64,000 bases of DNA from Clostridium puniceum (GCF_002006345.1 NZ_LZZM01000167.1:1-64000), one strand, 5' to 3'. Shown: positions 1 to 9,402, numbered from the stretch's first letter. The notes: a model not told the origin generated them from the letters alone. Numbers and translations are program-made.

Positions 1-200
1 TTCATATTATCTATTACAATATTATAATATATATGTTGTAATTTTGATTGTTCAATAAAATTAAGTTGCCATAACTAAATTTAAAGAAGATTATTTTTTC
101 AACATATATATTATTTATTACTTTTGAATAATATTCGATATAAGCATATATAATACAAGTTTAATTTGGAAAGAATATATTTATTAAGCAAAAAATTAAT

Positions 201-350
201 AAGGAAACTCGACTCACATTCGTTCGCTGAGTAAGTGATTCACATCAAATCGTAGATTTGAGTTCTCTACTTAAGGAAACTCGACTCACATTCGTTCGCT
301 AAGTAAGTGATTCACATCAAATCGTAGATTTGGACTATCACTTATCTACT
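201..350 (+). repeat. Tandem copy of a structured dispersed repeat
   Basis: Two head-to-tail copies, 201-272 and 273-about 350, are identical over the first 60 bases except for one G/A change. Each copy starts AAGGAAACTCGACTCAC and contains two short foldbacks: CTCA...TGAG around ATTCGTTCG, and the perfect CAAATC-gta-GATTTG hairpin. A diverged third copy lies at 45446-45516. The second copy runs up to just before the ribosome binding site of the first gene. It encodes nothing obvious and no transposase is nearby. It may be a MITE/REP-like element or a structured RNA; I cannot tell which. Confidence 0.75.
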
Positions 351-404
351 TACTGGAACACTAAATATATTCTAGGAATAATATATATATTGGAGGAGAT
401 GCAT

Positions 405-1712
405 ATGAAGATAAAGGATAAGAAAAACATCAAAGATTTATTTATTGGATTAGATGAAGAAGTTTGTACTTCAGATGGACATTGGATGAATACAATAAAC
501 TTCGATAATGCTGCTACTACTCCACCTATTAAATCAAGTATTGAATATATTGAAAAATTAAGCAATACTTATGCATCCATAGGGAGGGGTACTGGTCAAA
601 AAGCAGAAATAACTACTAATTTATATAAAGAATCGAAAAATTTTTTGATGAATTTTTTTAATATAAAAGATAAGGAAAAATATGTGGTTATTTATGTTAA
701 TAACACTACAGAAGGCATAAATAAATTAGCAAAAACTCTTATGCGAGAACCAAATGATATAATATTAACTTCAAGAATGGAGCATCACTCAAACGATTTG
801 CCATGGAGAAATAGAGGAAAAGTAGAATATATTGAAGTGGATGAAAATGGCAGGCTTAATATTGAAGATTTAGAAAAAAAACTAAAAGCAAATTATAATA
901 AAGTAAAATATGTATCTCTTACTGGTGCATCTAATGTAACAGGCTATATAAATGATATTCACCTTATAGCAAAAATAGTCCACAAATATGATTGTAAATT
1001 AATTATAGATGGTGCACAGCTTGTACCTCATAGAAGACTTGATATTAGTGGAAAATCAGAAGAGGAACAGATAGATTTTTTGGTATTTTCATCACACAAG
1101 ATTTATTCTCCTTTTGGAGTTGGCGTAATAATAGGATTAAAAGAAGATTTTATAGACGTAGATCCTGATTATTTTGGTGGTGGAACTGTTGATTTAGTGC
1201 TCGATAATGAAGTCACCTATCTTCCTCCCCCAGAAAAAAATGAGGCTGGAACACAAAATTTCTTGGGTATAATGGCCTTAATCAATTCTTTAACAGTTAT
1301 AAATACTATTGGATATGACTATATAGAAAAGCAAGAACACATTCTTTTAACTCATACTATAAATGGACTTAAAAGTATTCCAAAAATAATAAATTATGGT
1401 GATACAAAAGACATAAGTGATAGACTTGGAATTACAACCTTCAATGTAGAAAATATGTATCATCATGATGTAGCCCAGATTTTAGCTAACAAGAAAGGGA
1501 TTTCTGTAAGGCATGGATGGTTTTGCGCTCATCCTTATTGTAGAAGACTTATGAATGCAACAGAAGCTGAAGCTAAGGAATTTCTTAAAAATCCTGAAAA
1601 GAAAATGTTAGGAATGGTAAGAATAAGCTTTGCTCTATACAATTCAATTGATGAAGTAAATATCTTTTTAAATGTTATAGAAGATATCTGTATTGGAAAA
1701 ATAAAATTATAA
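405..1712 (+). CDS. Class V aminotransferase, cysteine desulfurase/selenocysteine lyase-like
   Basis: PLP enzyme of the aminotransferase class V fold (435 aa), of the kind that removes sulfur or selenium from cysteine or selenocysteine. Visible landmarks are the N-terminal DNAATTPP motif, the EHHSNDLPW block, the PLP lysine in SSHKIYSPFG (about Lys232) and a cysteine in VRHGWFCAHPYC (about Cys374) at the SufS active-site position. An in-frame ATG exists at 399, but the GGAGG at 392-396 is better spaced for 405. Upstream in-frame codons run into the repeat and are unlikely to be translated. No suf or isc partner is adjacent, so a house-keeping Fe-S role is not supported by context; it could also be a paralog acting on another amino acid. 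Followed by a hairpin terminator. Confidence 0.8.
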   Translation: MKIKDKKNIKDLFIGLDEEVCTSDGHWMNTINFDNAATTPPIKSSIEYIEKLSNTYASIGRGTGQKAEITTNLYKESKNFLMNFFNIKDKEKYVVIYVNNTTEGINKLAKTLMREPNDIILTSRMEHHSNDLPWRNRGKVEYIEVDENGRLNIEDLEKKLKANYNKVKYVSLTGASNVTGYINDIHLIAKIVHKYDCKLIIDGAQLVPHRRLDISGKSEEEQIDFLVFSSHKIYSPFGVGVIIGLKEDFIDVDPDYFGGGTVDLVLDNEVTYLPPPEKNEAGTQNFLGIMALINSLTVINTIGYDYIEKQEHILLTHTINGLKSIPKIINYGDTKDISDRLGITTFNVENMYHHDVAQILANKKGISVRHGWFCAHPYCRRLMNATEAEAKEFLKNPEKKMLGMVRISFALYNSIDEVNIFLNVIEDICIGKIKL

Positions 1713-1769
1713 TCTATGACTCATAGTCTAACAATGAAATACAAAAAATGTAATTAATTATTATTCTAT

Positions 1770-1818
1770 GGGATGTGATGAATAAAATATTTATATTCAT
1801 TACATCCCGTTATTTTTA
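1770..1818 (+). terminator. Intrinsic terminator, convergent genes
   Basis: The arm GGGATGTGATGAATA pairs with TATTCATTACATCCC, with one mismatch/wobble, followed by GTTATTTTTATT. It lies between the class V aminotransferase and the convergent phosphofructokinase gene. Confidence 0.7.
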
Positions 1819-1878
1819 TTGAAAAACATATTAGACAAATTAATAAAATAAATTTACTATTTTTATTAATGTAACATT

Positions 1879-3093
1879 CTAGTTAAATACTTTGAATTTA
1901 GGAAGATTTCCTTCAAAGGTTAGATTTGGCATATCTTTTATTAAGGGTTCAAAATAAGCACACGCTTCTTCTGTTACAAAATTTCCTTCTGGATTAATCC
2001 AATCTAATGGAAAATATTTTACATTGTTAGCAACTTTATCTGCTTCAATTAAAGAATATTCAACTTCGTAATTTTCATTACATTTTCTATTAATACTTAC
2101 CATTTTTCCATTTTCACCTTCTGCTGCATATTTCAATGCCATTTTACCAGCAATATAAGCTTCTGTTAGATCAGTATCTGATGCACAATGCATTGCGCAG
2201 CGTTGAAGAATTCCAAGTTCTAATGCTTTTACTCTAGTTGTAAACCCTTGCTCAAGAATCAGCATTCTTAAGTAATTCGAAACACCACCTAATTGAGCAT
2301 GTCCGAAAGTATCTTGTGATACACATTCAAATTCGGAAACAAACTTTCCCTCCTTATCTCTTATTCCTTCTGAAACTATTATGAAAACTTTATTTTGTTC
2401 TTCAAACTTTTCCTTAACATCTTTTAAAAATTTGTCTTTATCAAATTCAGCTTCTGGAAGATATATAAAATCTGCCACTGGTTTATTATCTATTTTTGCA
2501 AGACAGGCTGAAGCTGCAAGCCATCCCGTATCTCTTCCCATAGTTTCTAAAATAAATATCCCATTATTAATATAAACTGATGCATCTAAATAAGTTTCAA
2601 GTGCGGCTGTTCCAATAAATTTTGCTGCACTTCCAAAACCAGGAGTATGATCAGTAAATTTCAAATCATTATCTATAGTTTTAGGAATTCCTATAAATGT
2701 TATATCTATATTATTAATCTTTGCATACTTAGAAAGCTTTGCAATAGTATCCATAGAATCATTTCCACCAACATAAAAAAATGTTTTTATATCATATTCT
2801 CTAAGAATACTTATTAATTTTTCATATTCTTCGTCATAAGATTCCACATCTTTCAATTTATATCTACAAGATCCAAGTCCTGAAGATGGTGTAAACCTAA
2901 AGTTGTTAATTTCTTCATCAGATACTGATGATAAATCAATTATATTTCTATTTAATATTCCCTCAATCCCATTTAAACCACCATATACTTTTTCAAACGT
3001 TTTTAGTTCCTCATTCGCATTTAATAGTCCTACTACACTTGAATTAATTACTGACGTTGGACCACCTGATTGAGCTATTATACAATTAGACAT
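1879..3093 (-). CDS. 6-phosphofructokinase, probably pyrophosphate-dependent
   Basis: Phosphofructokinase family enzyme (404 aa), phosphorylating fructose 6-phosphate at the committed step of glycolysis in the cytosol. The N-terminal IAQSGGPTSVIN loop, the GGNDSMDT motif (residues about 109-116) and PKTIDND (about 137-143) are present. In the family, Lys in PKTIDND and Asp after the GGx triplet mark PPi-dependent enzymes, whereas ATP-dependent ones carry Gly at both sites. Here the motif is GGNDS, with Asn where Asp is usual, so the donor is inferred rather than certain. The start has a strong AAGGAGG six bases upstream. It stands alone as a monocistronic unit and is convergent with the upstream gene. 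Many clostridia carry this in addition to an ATP-dependent pfkA, which is not in the window. Confidence 0.85.
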   Translation of the reverse strand: MSNCIIAQSGGPTSVINSSVVGLLNANEELKTFEKVYGGLNGIEGILNRNIIDLSSVSDEEINNFRFTPSSGLGSCRYKLKDVESYDEEYEKLISILREYDIKTFFYVGGNDSMDTIAKLSKYAKINNIDITFIGIPKTIDNDLKFTDHTPGFGSAAKFIGTAALETYLDASVYINNGIFILETMGRDTGWLAASACLAKIDNKPVADFIYLPEAEFDKDKFLKDVKEKFEEQNKVFIIVSEGIRDKEGKFVSEFECVSQDTFGHAQLGGVSNYLRMLILEQGFTTRVKALELGILQRCAMHCASDTDLTEAYIAGKMALKYAAEGENGKMVSINRKCNENYEVEYSLIEADKVANNVKYFPLDWINPEGNFVTEEACAYFEPLIKDMPNLTFEGNLPKFKVFN

Positions 3094-3234
3094 GAAATTT
3101 CCTCCTTGTTCGTTACACTAAATATATAAAATGTGATATACTATTAAGCCATTAATAATACACTATTTAATAATATACACCAAAAAGAGTATTTAATAAA
3201 GGTTTTTTTTATTTTTTTGCATGAAAAAAAACTT

Positions 3235-3257
3235 TGATTATTATAGAATAAGAATCA
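3235..3257. promoter_or_regulatory. Possible metalloregulator box upstream of mntP
   Basis: TGATTATT and AAGAATCA flank a short centre to give an imperfect 23-bp inverted repeat resembling Fur-type boxes. It lies about 60 bases upstream of the manganese exporter start, and a Fur-family gene is the next gene. Weak by itself because the region is very AT-rich. Confidence 0.3.
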
Positions 3258-3314
3258 TTTTAAAAAAATATATTTTTATATACCCTAATTTAATATTTGG
3301 AGAGGATAAAAAAA

Positions 3315-3866
3315 ATGAATTTATACGATGTTATAATAATAGGAATTGCATTAGCTATGGATGCCTTTGGAGTAACCTTAAGTATAGGTTTAAATCCAAT
3401 ACTTAATAGAAAACATAAATTAAAATTCATATTATCTTTTGCATTTTTTCAATTTTTATTTACATATATAGGAGGAATTTTGGGATATTTATTTGATACT
3501 TATATTACAAATATTTCTTCTATTGCTGGTGGAATAATTATTGTAATTGTAGGAATACTTGTTATAATAGATAGTTTTTATGAAAAGGAAAATGAAATTT
3601 TAATAAAAAATAGCACCTGTCTTGTTCTTGGAATATCAGTAAGTATAGATGCTTTAGTAATTGGTTTTACTGCATTTCATGAAGCTTATAACAAGTTACT
3701 GCTTTGTGTAAATTCAATTTTAATTGGACTGATAACACTATTTATTTGTACTTTAGGGTTTATTCTTTGCAGATATATAAAAAAAATAAAGTTTGTAACT
3801 GAATATTCAAACTTTTTAGCAGGAATTACTCTTATATTTTTAGGTTTTAAGATGATATTTTTTTAA
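3315..3866 (+). CDS. mntP: Manganese efflux pump, MntP family
   Basis: Small integral membrane protein (183 aa, about six hydrophobic segments) of the MntP/DUF204 family, which exports Mn(II) across the plasma membrane. The family shows two homologous halves. The first has ALAMDAFGVTLSIGL near residues 13-27 and the second has LGISVSIDALVIGF near 110, each with the conserved membrane Asp. A TTG at 3297 is in frame upstream, but GGAGAGG sits nine bases before the ATG at 3315, so the shorter form is chosen. No yybP-ykoY Mn riboswitch is recognisable upstream; instead there is a possible Fur-type dyad. The next gene on the same strand is a Fur-family regulator with its own promoter. Confidence 0.85.
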   Translation: MNLYDVIIIGIALAMDAFGVTLSIGLNPILNRKHKLKFILSFAFFQFLFTYIGGILGYLFDTYITNISSIAGGIIIVIVGILVIIDSFYEKENEILIKNSTCLVLGISVSIDALVIGFTAFHEAYNKLLLCVNSILIGLITLFICTLGFILCRYIKKIKFVTEYSNFLAGITLIFLGFKMIFF

Positions 3867-3920
3867 GCATATAAACAAAAATAATAAGTTCTTGATGCAA
3901 TGATATTAGATGCTCTCATA

Positions 3921-3942
3921 TGCAGCATAGCTGCTCTTTTTT
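3921..3942 (+). terminator. Terminator after mntP
   Basis: GCAGC-ata-GCTGC followed by TCTTTTTTAA, 55 bases after the mntP stop. A second foldback, ATGTTTGCCT (3961-3970) against AGGTAAACAT (3985-3994), lies between it and the fur promoter. That second foldback lacks a T-run and could be an operator. Confidence 0.65.
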
Positions 3943-4044
3943 AATGAGTCTATTTTAAGTATGTTTGCCTTATAACAGGCTATTAGGTAAACATGCTGAT
4001 TTATTATTTTCTGCAATATGTCTTAATCATTTATGGATATATGG

Positions 4045-4050
4045 TATAAT
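4045..4050 (+). promoter_or_regulatory. -10 box for the Fur-family gene
   Basis: A consensus TATAAT lies 34 bases before the start codon in an ATGGTATAAT context. No convincing -35 is seen. Confidence 0.5.
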
Positions 4051-4083
4051 ATATTTAATATTTAGTTGTTAGGGGATATAAAA

Positions 4084-4497
4084 ATGGAACCAATAGAAAT
4101 TCTAAAAGAAAAAAATATTAAGATTACTAAAGGAAGAATAAAAATTTTAAATATATTAAAAGATTCTGAAAACAGTTTATCTGCTGAAAAAATACACCAA
4201 ATTTATAGATGTAATGACATAAATATTAATTTAAGCACTGTTTATAGAACGTTAGAATTATTTGAAGAAAAAGGACTTTTAGAAAAGATTACTCTTAATG
4301 ATGGAGTATTTTCATATAAACTCAAGGGAGAAACACATAGACATCATTTGGAATGTGATATTTGTCATAAAGAAGTTGAAATTCCATGCCCTATGCTCCA
4401 AATCCAAGAAATGGTTCAAAATTCAACAGGCTTCACTTTGACAGATCATGACTTAGTTATGAAAGGCATATGCAAAGACTGCAAAAAGAAACAATAG
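4084..4497 (+). CDS. Fur-family metal/peroxide-responsive repressor
   Basis: Ferric-uptake-regulator family protein (137 aa): an N-terminal winged helix including LSTVYRTLELFEEKGL (recognition helix), then the metal-binding C-terminal part with HRHHLECDICHKEVEIPCP and a final CKDC. The two CxxC pairs (CDIC, CKDC) form the structural zinc site of Fur, PerR and Zur. I cannot assign Fur, PerR or Zur from motifs alone. The ATG at 4084 is preceded by AGGGGA; the longer TTG-started reading frame from 4066 has no ribosome binding site. Position next to mntP suggests metal or oxidative-stress homeostasis, but no target is proven. Confidence 0.85.
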   Translation: MEPIEILKEKNIKITKGRIKILNILKDSENSLSAEKIHQIYRCNDININLSTVYRTLELFEEKGLLEKITLNDGVFSYKLKGETHRHHLECDICHKEVEIPCPMLQIQEMVQNSTGFTLTDHDLVMKGICKDCKKKQ

Positions 4498-4556
4498 TAT
4501 TGTAAATCAATATTATGATATTCTATTTCTTCTATGTTATATTAAATATACATACC

Positions 4557-4604
4557 AATTAATAACATCTCTTCATAAAACTGTAGAGATGTTATTAATT
4601 TAGA
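4557..4604. terminator. Bidirectional terminator between fur and ddl
   Basis: A perfect 16-bp inverted repeat (AATTAATAACATCTCT and its complement, 4557-4572 and 4585-4600) with a 12-base loop lies between convergent genes. Confidence 0.75.
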
Positions 4605-4675
4605 ATTAAATATATTTTATTTTTTTAAATTAATCTTGTATATAAAACCATCTTTTTCAAGCCTTGAATTTTATT

Positions 4676-5581
4676 TTATCTGCTTATTTTTATTGAATCT
4701 TCTATTATCATATCTATTAATTTGGAAAAACTTATATTTAAAGCTGCTGCACTTTTAGGAATTAAACTGTTTTTAGTCATTCCTGGAAGTGTATTCACTT
4801 CTAAAATATAAGGTATTCCCTCTTCTGTAACTATCATATCAACTCTAGAGTATACTTCACATTTTAGCGCCTTATAGGTTTCCAATGCCATTTTTTCTAC
4901 TTCTTGTTGTAACTTTGGTTCTAACTCTACTACAATTTCTTCTGCTCCACCGTCTTGATATTTTGACGCAAAATCAAAAAATTCTGATTTAGGTTTTATT
5001 GCAATTACTGGCAGCATTTTATCCCCATAAACAGGACATGTTATTTCATCACCTTTTATAAATTTTTCAATCATAACTTCATTATCCCACTTAAATCCTT
5101 GTTCAACGCAGCCTTCAATATCCTTTTCTTCTTTTACAATAAAGGTAGCTACACTTGATCCCCCATGAGTTGGTTTAACTACAACTGGATACCCTAATTT
5201 ATTTATTTCATTAAAATCTATTTCATCATCTTTTCTTAAATTAATCCAAGGAGCATTTCTAATTCCTGCTGCTTCTAAAATAGATTTTGATACATCTTTA
5301 TCCATACACATAGCACTACTTAAAGGACCGCATCCTGAATATGGTATTCCTAAGGTTTGAAGTACTGCTTGAACGGTTCCATCTTCACCAAATTGACCAT
5401 GTAATGCTAGAAGTGCAAAATCAATTCCCTTAGTTTTAGTTATTATATCTTCTCTTTTATCTATCACTATTGGTACAACTTCATATTTTTCCTTATCTAT
5501 ATTATCAATTATAGACTTACCACTTTTTAATGATATCTCTCTTTCTGATGATATACCACCCATTATAACTCCAATTTTCAT
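4676..5581 (-). CDS. ddl: D-alanine--D-alanine ligase
   Basis: ATP-grasp ligase (301 aa) that makes the D-Ala-D-Ala dipeptide for peptidoglycan precursors in the cytosol. The HGQFGEDG motif (about 61-68), the glycine-rich GGSSVAT loop (about 140-146) and LEVNTLPGMT near the C-terminus are all present. The Tyr in FASKY (about Tyr208) matches the residue that favours D-Ala over D-lactate in this family, so a vancomycin-type D-Lac specificity is not indicated. The length is typical of the short clostridial form. GGAGG precedes the ATG. It is monocistronic, with the shared terminator downstream. Confidence 0.95.
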   Translation of the reverse strand: MKIGVIMGGISSEREISLKSGKSIIDNIDKEKYEVVPIVIDKREDIITKTKGIDFALLALHGQFGEDGTVQAVLQTLGIPYSGCGPLSSAMCMDKDVSKSILEAAGIRNAPWINLRKDDEIDFNEINKLGYPVVVKPTHGGSSVATFIVKEEKDIEGCVEQGFKWDNEVMIEKFIKGDEITCPVYGDKMLPVIAIKPKSEFFDFASKYQDGGAEEIVVELEPKLQQEVEKMALETYKALKCEVYSRVDMIVTEEGIPYILEVNTLPGMTKNSLIPKSAAALNISFSKLIDMIIEDSIKISR

Positions 5582-5679
5582 GAATTACCTCCAAATATTT
5601 TTTGATTTTTATTAGGCGATAAATATTTCTATAATAATTTAATTATTTAAGCCTATATTTATTTTAATAAATAAATGAA

Positions 5680-5726
5680 AACATTAAAAGAACCACTAAG
5701 TCTTTAAATAATCTTAACCGTGGCTC
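5680..5726 (-). terminator. Probable terminator of the plsC-nth operon
   Basis: On the minus strand GAGCCAC pairs with GTGGTTC and an inner TAAG/CTTA, followed by TTTTAATGTTTT. It lies about 120 bases after the nth stop and upstream of ddl. Confidence 0.5.
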
Positions 5727-5844
5727 ATTTAATTACGCTTCTTATTTATATATTTTTTACTATAATATATTCTTGTAATCAAATTACATATACTTTTAGT
5801 TACTTTGAACTTTTTTATATAGCAAATTAATTATAATTTATATA

Positions 5845-6474
5845 TTATTTAGTCTTATTTTCACACTTACATAAATGATTTAATGGACATTCTGTACATT
5901 TAGGATTTCTAGCGGTACAGCATCTTCTCCCATGAAATATTAAAAGGTGATGCATAAGTGTCCATTCTTTTTTAGGTATTTCTTCCTGCAGCTGCATTTC
6001 TACTTCTAGAACATTTTCTGATTTTGCAAGACCTAATCTATTAGATACCCTAAATACATGGGTATCTACTGCTATAGCTGGCACATTAAAGGCATTAGAT
6101 AAAACGACATTAGCTGTTTTTCTCCCAGCTCCTGCAAGAGACATTATCTCTTCCATAGTCCTCGGAACTTCTCCATTAAACTTTTCCTTAACCTGCCTAA
6201 ACATAAGTACTAAATTTTTAGATTTATTTCTATACAAACCTATTTGTTTTATTCTTTCTTCAAGATCTTCATTTGTTAAAGTTAAAAAAGCATCTAAATC
6301 GGGATATTCCTTAAATAAATCTTTTGTAACTTCATTTACCTTTTTATCTGTTGTTTGAGCTGACAATATTGTAGCTATAAGTAATTGAAGAGGTGTTTCA
6401 TAATCTAATTCACACTTTGCATCAGGATATGCGTTTTTTAAAATATCTACAATCTTTTTTGTCCTTGCCTTCAT
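5845..6474 (-). CDS. nth: Endonuclease III (DNA glycosylase/AP lyase)
   Basis: Base-excision repair enzyme (209 aa) that removes oxidised pyrimidines and cleaves the abasic site. The helix-hairpin-helix MSLAGAGRKTANVV carries the catalytic Lys (about 119), and the catalytic Asp is in VDTHVFR (about 137). The [4Fe-4S] cluster motif C-x6-C-x2-C-x5-C is complete at Cys186, 193, 196 and 202. It starts 16 bases after the plsC stop, so the two are probably co-transcribed, with plsC first. AAGGAG is rather far (12 bases) from the ATG. Confidence 0.95.
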   Translation of the reverse strand: MKARTKKIVDILKNAYPDAKCELDYETPLQLLIATILSAQTTDKKVNEVTKDLFKEYPDLDAFLTLTNEDLEERIKQIGLYRNKSKNLVLMFRQVKEKFNGEVPRTMEEIMSLAGAGRKTANVVLSNAFNVPAIAVDTHVFRVSNRLGLAKSENVLEVEMQLQEEIPKKEWTLMHHLLIFHGRRCCTARNPKCTECPLNHLCKCENKTK

Positions 6475-6490
6475 CTCTTTTTCATTCTCC

Positions 6491-7195
6491 TTATTTATAA
6501 ATTCCCCTATACTCTTCTGGTAAAAGATTTGATATACTTCTCATTAGTATCTCCATACACTTATCTTCATATTTATGCTTATCTTCATCTTTTTCTTTTT
6601 TAGGGAATTCAATTTTTTTACCTATATTTATAATTACCTCTGCATGTTGCCATTTTTCTGCTCCCATATCACCATCTTTACTTATAGGTAATAATTTATC
6701 AGTTCCAGCCATTCCAATTGGAATTATTTCTGCTTTTGCCATTCTCGCAAATAGTAGTATTCCTTTTTTTCCTTCTATTAGTCCACCAGTTCTGCTTCTA
6801 GTTCCCTCTGGGAATATTAAAACATCATTTCCACCTTTAAGAGCCTTTACAACATTAGTAATTGCTTCTTTGTCTGCCGAGCTAGGCTTTATCGGTATAT
6901 TTTTTACTATTTTAGTTCCTAATTGTGTTATTGGATCATCTGATAATTTTACTCCTGCTATAAAATAAGGATCACTTTTTTCTTTTAATATTTTCGATAA
7001 AACCAACCCATCAGAATTACTTAGATGGTTACATACAAATACTCTTGGCTTCTTAACACTATCTATTTTTTCGATACCATTAACTTTTATGTTTGCATAC
7101 TTTTTCATATAATTGGCAACTATTTTTTGAGATACATTTATAACTAATCCTTCTGGTAATCTTTTTATTATTGCTATTGCAATTGGTGATAGCAT
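6491..7195 (-). CDS. plsC: 1-acyl-sn-glycerol-3-phosphate acyltransferase
   Basis: Phospholipid synthesis acyltransferase (234 aa) that converts lysophosphatidic to phosphatidic acid at the membrane. The catalytic HX4D motif is NHLSNSD (His57, Asp62), and FPEGTRSR (about 128-135) forms the glycerol-phosphate binding block. The N-terminus is hydrophobic or amphipathic, fitting membrane association. It is the first gene of a likely two-gene operon with nth. Other lipid genes in the window are a lipid kinase and phosphatidylserine synthase near 16 kb, but they are not linked to it. Confidence 0.9.
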   Translation of the reverse strand: MLSPIAIAIIKRLPEGLVINVSQKIVANYMKKYANIKVNGIEKIDSVKKPRVFVCNHLSNSDGLVLSKILKEKSDPYFIAGVKLSDDPITQLGTKIVKNIPIKPSSADKEAITNVVKALKGGNDVLIFPEGTRSRTGGLIEGKKGILLFARMAKAEIIPIGMAGTDKLLPISKDGDMGAEKWQHAEVIINIGKKIEFPKKEKDEDKHKYEDKCMEILMRSISNLLPEEYRGIYK

Positions 7196-7645
7196 TTCAT
7201 CCCAACCTTTCCTATAAAAAACTATCTATATTATTATACATTACACTTTTTTATATATATAGATATTACTTTCTTAATTTATATATTAGAACACCATTTA
7301 AGTGTATTTTGCTCATAACGTCAATATACATTATATATTTTTTCATATATGTATGCAATTCTTAAAAATACTATATATGTTAGACAAAATTCTCATTCTT
7401 ACCCATTTATATTATTTTTCAAATAAAAAAGTATGAAAATCAAACATAATAGTCCAAACTTCCATACTCTTTTTTATTCTACTTATCAAGCATCTTACAA
7501 ATTATTACTTAAAATATACTATAATAAATTTTTATTAAAACATTTTTAATCTCAAAATGTCTATAAGCAAATCCTACTGAACCTATACTTAATACAAATG
7601 ACCATTACTTATATCTAACTAAACTATTCCAACATCTATATATCA
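7196..7645. other. 450-bp intergenic region
   Basis: AT-rich spacer between plsC and cysE. It contains a weak candidate terminator for the cysK-cysE transcript on the minus strand at about 7427-7475 (AGTATG arms with a T-run), and otherwise no gene or motif that I can support. Confidence 0.4.
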
Positions 7646-8236
7646 CTAAATAACCATATCATTATATATTTTCTTCTTGCGCCCCTTTATATCACTTATT
7701 TCAATTATAGTTGCTGCTTTTGTAGCCCTTACAATATTTTTAGCTGGACTTCCTACGGCTGTTGCTTTAGCCGGCACATTTTTTACAACTACTGCATTAG
7801 CTCCTATTTTAGCTCCTTTTCCTACAGTAATCGGTCCAAGCACCTTAGCTCCTGTTCCTATTAATACACCATCTTCAATCGTTGGATGCCTTTTTCCTGT
7901 ATCTTTCCCTGTTCCACCTAATGTTACTCCATGATATAAAGTAACATTATCTCCAACTTCAGCAGTTTCTCCAATCACTACGCCCATTCCATGGTCTATA
8001 AATAATCCTTTTCCTATTTTAGCTCCTGGATGAATTTCTATACCAGTAAAAAATCTTGCTAATTGAGACATTAATCTTGCTAAAAAAAATCTTTTATTCA
8101 AATAGAGAAAGTGTGCTATTCTATATGATATTAATGCATGGATAGATGGATATAATAATAATACTTCTATTTTACTTTTAGCTGCTGGATCTTCATTTAA
8201 AACTCTTTCTAAATCATAATTTAATCTTTTAAACAC
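7646..8236 (-). CDS. cysE: Serine O-acetyltransferase
   Basis: Acetylates L-serine with acetyl-CoA to give O-acetylserine, the direct substrate of cysteine synthase (196 aa). The second half is a left-handed beta helix of hexapeptide repeats. It includes the active-site [17 protein letters not shown] and the [19 protein letters not shown] segment carrying catalytic His and Asp residues. The start is GTG at 8236; AAGGAG lies 12 bases upstream, and the nearer ATG is out of frame. It follows cysK by 134 bases on the same strand and is probably translated from the same T-box-controlled transcript. Confidence 0.93.
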   Translation of the reverse strand: MFKRLNYDLERVLNEDPAAKSKIEVLLLYPSIHALISYRIAHFLYLNKRFFLARLMSQLARFFTGIEIHPGAKIGKGLFIDHGMGVVIGETAEVGDNVTLYHGVTLGGTGKDTGKRHPTIEDGVLIGTGAKVLGPITVGKGAKIGANAVVVKNVPAKATAVGSPAKNIVRATKAATIIEISDIKGRKKKIYNDMVI

Positions 8237-8370
8237 AGCTTATTCATTCTCCTTTTCAATAGTTTTCAGTAGTAATTAAATTTCAAATATGTTTGTTGAT
8301 TATTTTACTGATGCAAAGCTATAAATTTTGCTCTCTATATCAACAAAACCAAGTTAATAAAAACACTATT

Positions 8371-9282
8371 TTAATCGTATATTCCCATTGATATATATTT
8401 TTCTCCTCCATCTGGAGCAATTGCTAATACTTTTTTACCTTTCCCAAGTTTTTTTGCTATTTGTATTGCAGCATATACTGCTGCACCTGAAGATATTCCA
8501 ATTAATATTCCTTCGTCTGCTGCAAATGCTTTTGCTGTTTTGAAAGCATCTTCATCTTTTACCTTTATTATTTCATCTACATATTCTTTTTCAAAAATTC
8601 CAGGAACAAATCCAGCTCCAATTCCTTGAATTTTATGTCCCCCTGGATTTCCACCACTTAAAACAGGGGAATTTGCAGGTTCTACTGCAATTGCTTTGAT
8701 ATTAGAATTTTTATTCTTTAAGTTTTTAGATAGACCTATCACAGTTCCACCACTTCCAACACCTGCCACAAATGCATCTAGATCTGGAATATCTTTATAT
8801 ATTTCTTCTGCTGTTGTTTCATAATGTTTTTCTGGATTAGCTATATTTTCAAATTGTTGTGGAATAAAGAATCCTTCTTGACTTCCTATTTCTATTGCTT
8901 TCTCTATAGCACCCTTCATTCCTTTAGAACCTTCAGTTAATATAAGTTCTGCCCCATAAGCCTTAATTAAATCTCTTCTTTCTTTACTCATTGTCTCTGG
9001 CATTACTATAATAACTTTATATCCTTTTAATTTTCCAACAAGTGCAAGCCCTATTCCTGTATTTCCACTTGTTGGTTCCACTATTGTTATTCCTGGTTTT
9101 AATACACCTTCTCTTTCAGCTTTTTCGATCATACCAAGTGCGGCTCTATCCTTAACACTTCCTCCTAAATTAAATTTTTCAAGTTTAACATATATATCTG
9201 CAATATTTTCATCCTTAATTAAATTATTCACCTTCAAAATTGGTGTATTTCCAATTAGTGATAATCCTCCATTATAAATCAT
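8371..9282 (-). CDS. cysK: Cysteine synthase A (O-acetylserine sulfhydrylase)
   Basis: PLP enzyme (303 aa) that joins sulfide to O-acetylserine to make L-cysteine. The PLP lysine sits in [10 protein letters not shown] (Lys44), the [11 protein letters not shown] loop binds the substrate carboxylate, and GVGSGGT binds the PLP phosphate. It is the first gene of cysK-cysE and has a strong GAGGAGGAG ribosome binding site. The 350-base leader upstream carries a T-box element, so expression should rise when tRNA-Cys is uncharged. Complete and typical in length. Confidence 0.96.
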   Translation of the reverse strand: MIYNGGLSLIGNTPILKVNNLIKDENIADIYVKLEKFNLGGSVKDRAALGMIEKAEREGVLKPGITIVEPTSGNTGIGLALVGKLKGYKVIIVMPETMSKERRDLIKAYGAELILTEGSKGMKGAIEKAIEIGSQEGFFIPQQFENIANPEKHYETTAEEIYKDIPDLDAFVAGVGSGGTVIGLSKNLKNKNSNIKAIAVEPANSPVLSGGNPGGHKIQGIGAGFVPGIFEKEYVDEIIKVKDEDAFKTAKAFAADEGILIGISSGAAVYAAIQIAKKLGKGKKVLAIAPDGGEKYISMGIYD

Positions 9283-9361
9283 AGTATTCTCCTCCTCAAA
9301 AATTTATACAATATATTTAATATTTTTAGATTAGTATTATTGCTATACTCTTTTATATAAC

Positions 9362-9402
9362 AAAAAAAACCTCATCTTCTATAAAAATATAGAGACGAAG
9401 TA
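9362..9402 (-). terminator. T-box-controlled leader terminator
   Basis: On the minus strand CTTCGTCTCTAT pairs, with one bulge and two wobbles, to ATAGAAGATGAGG, followed by TTTTTTTT. The 5' side overlaps the sequence just after the T-box, as expected for a terminator/antiterminator switch. Confidence 0.8.

Noticed and set aside
3094..3300. A yybP-ykoY Mn riboswitch in front of mntP
   Set aside because: None of the conserved junction sequence is visible; only AT-rich foldbacks are present.
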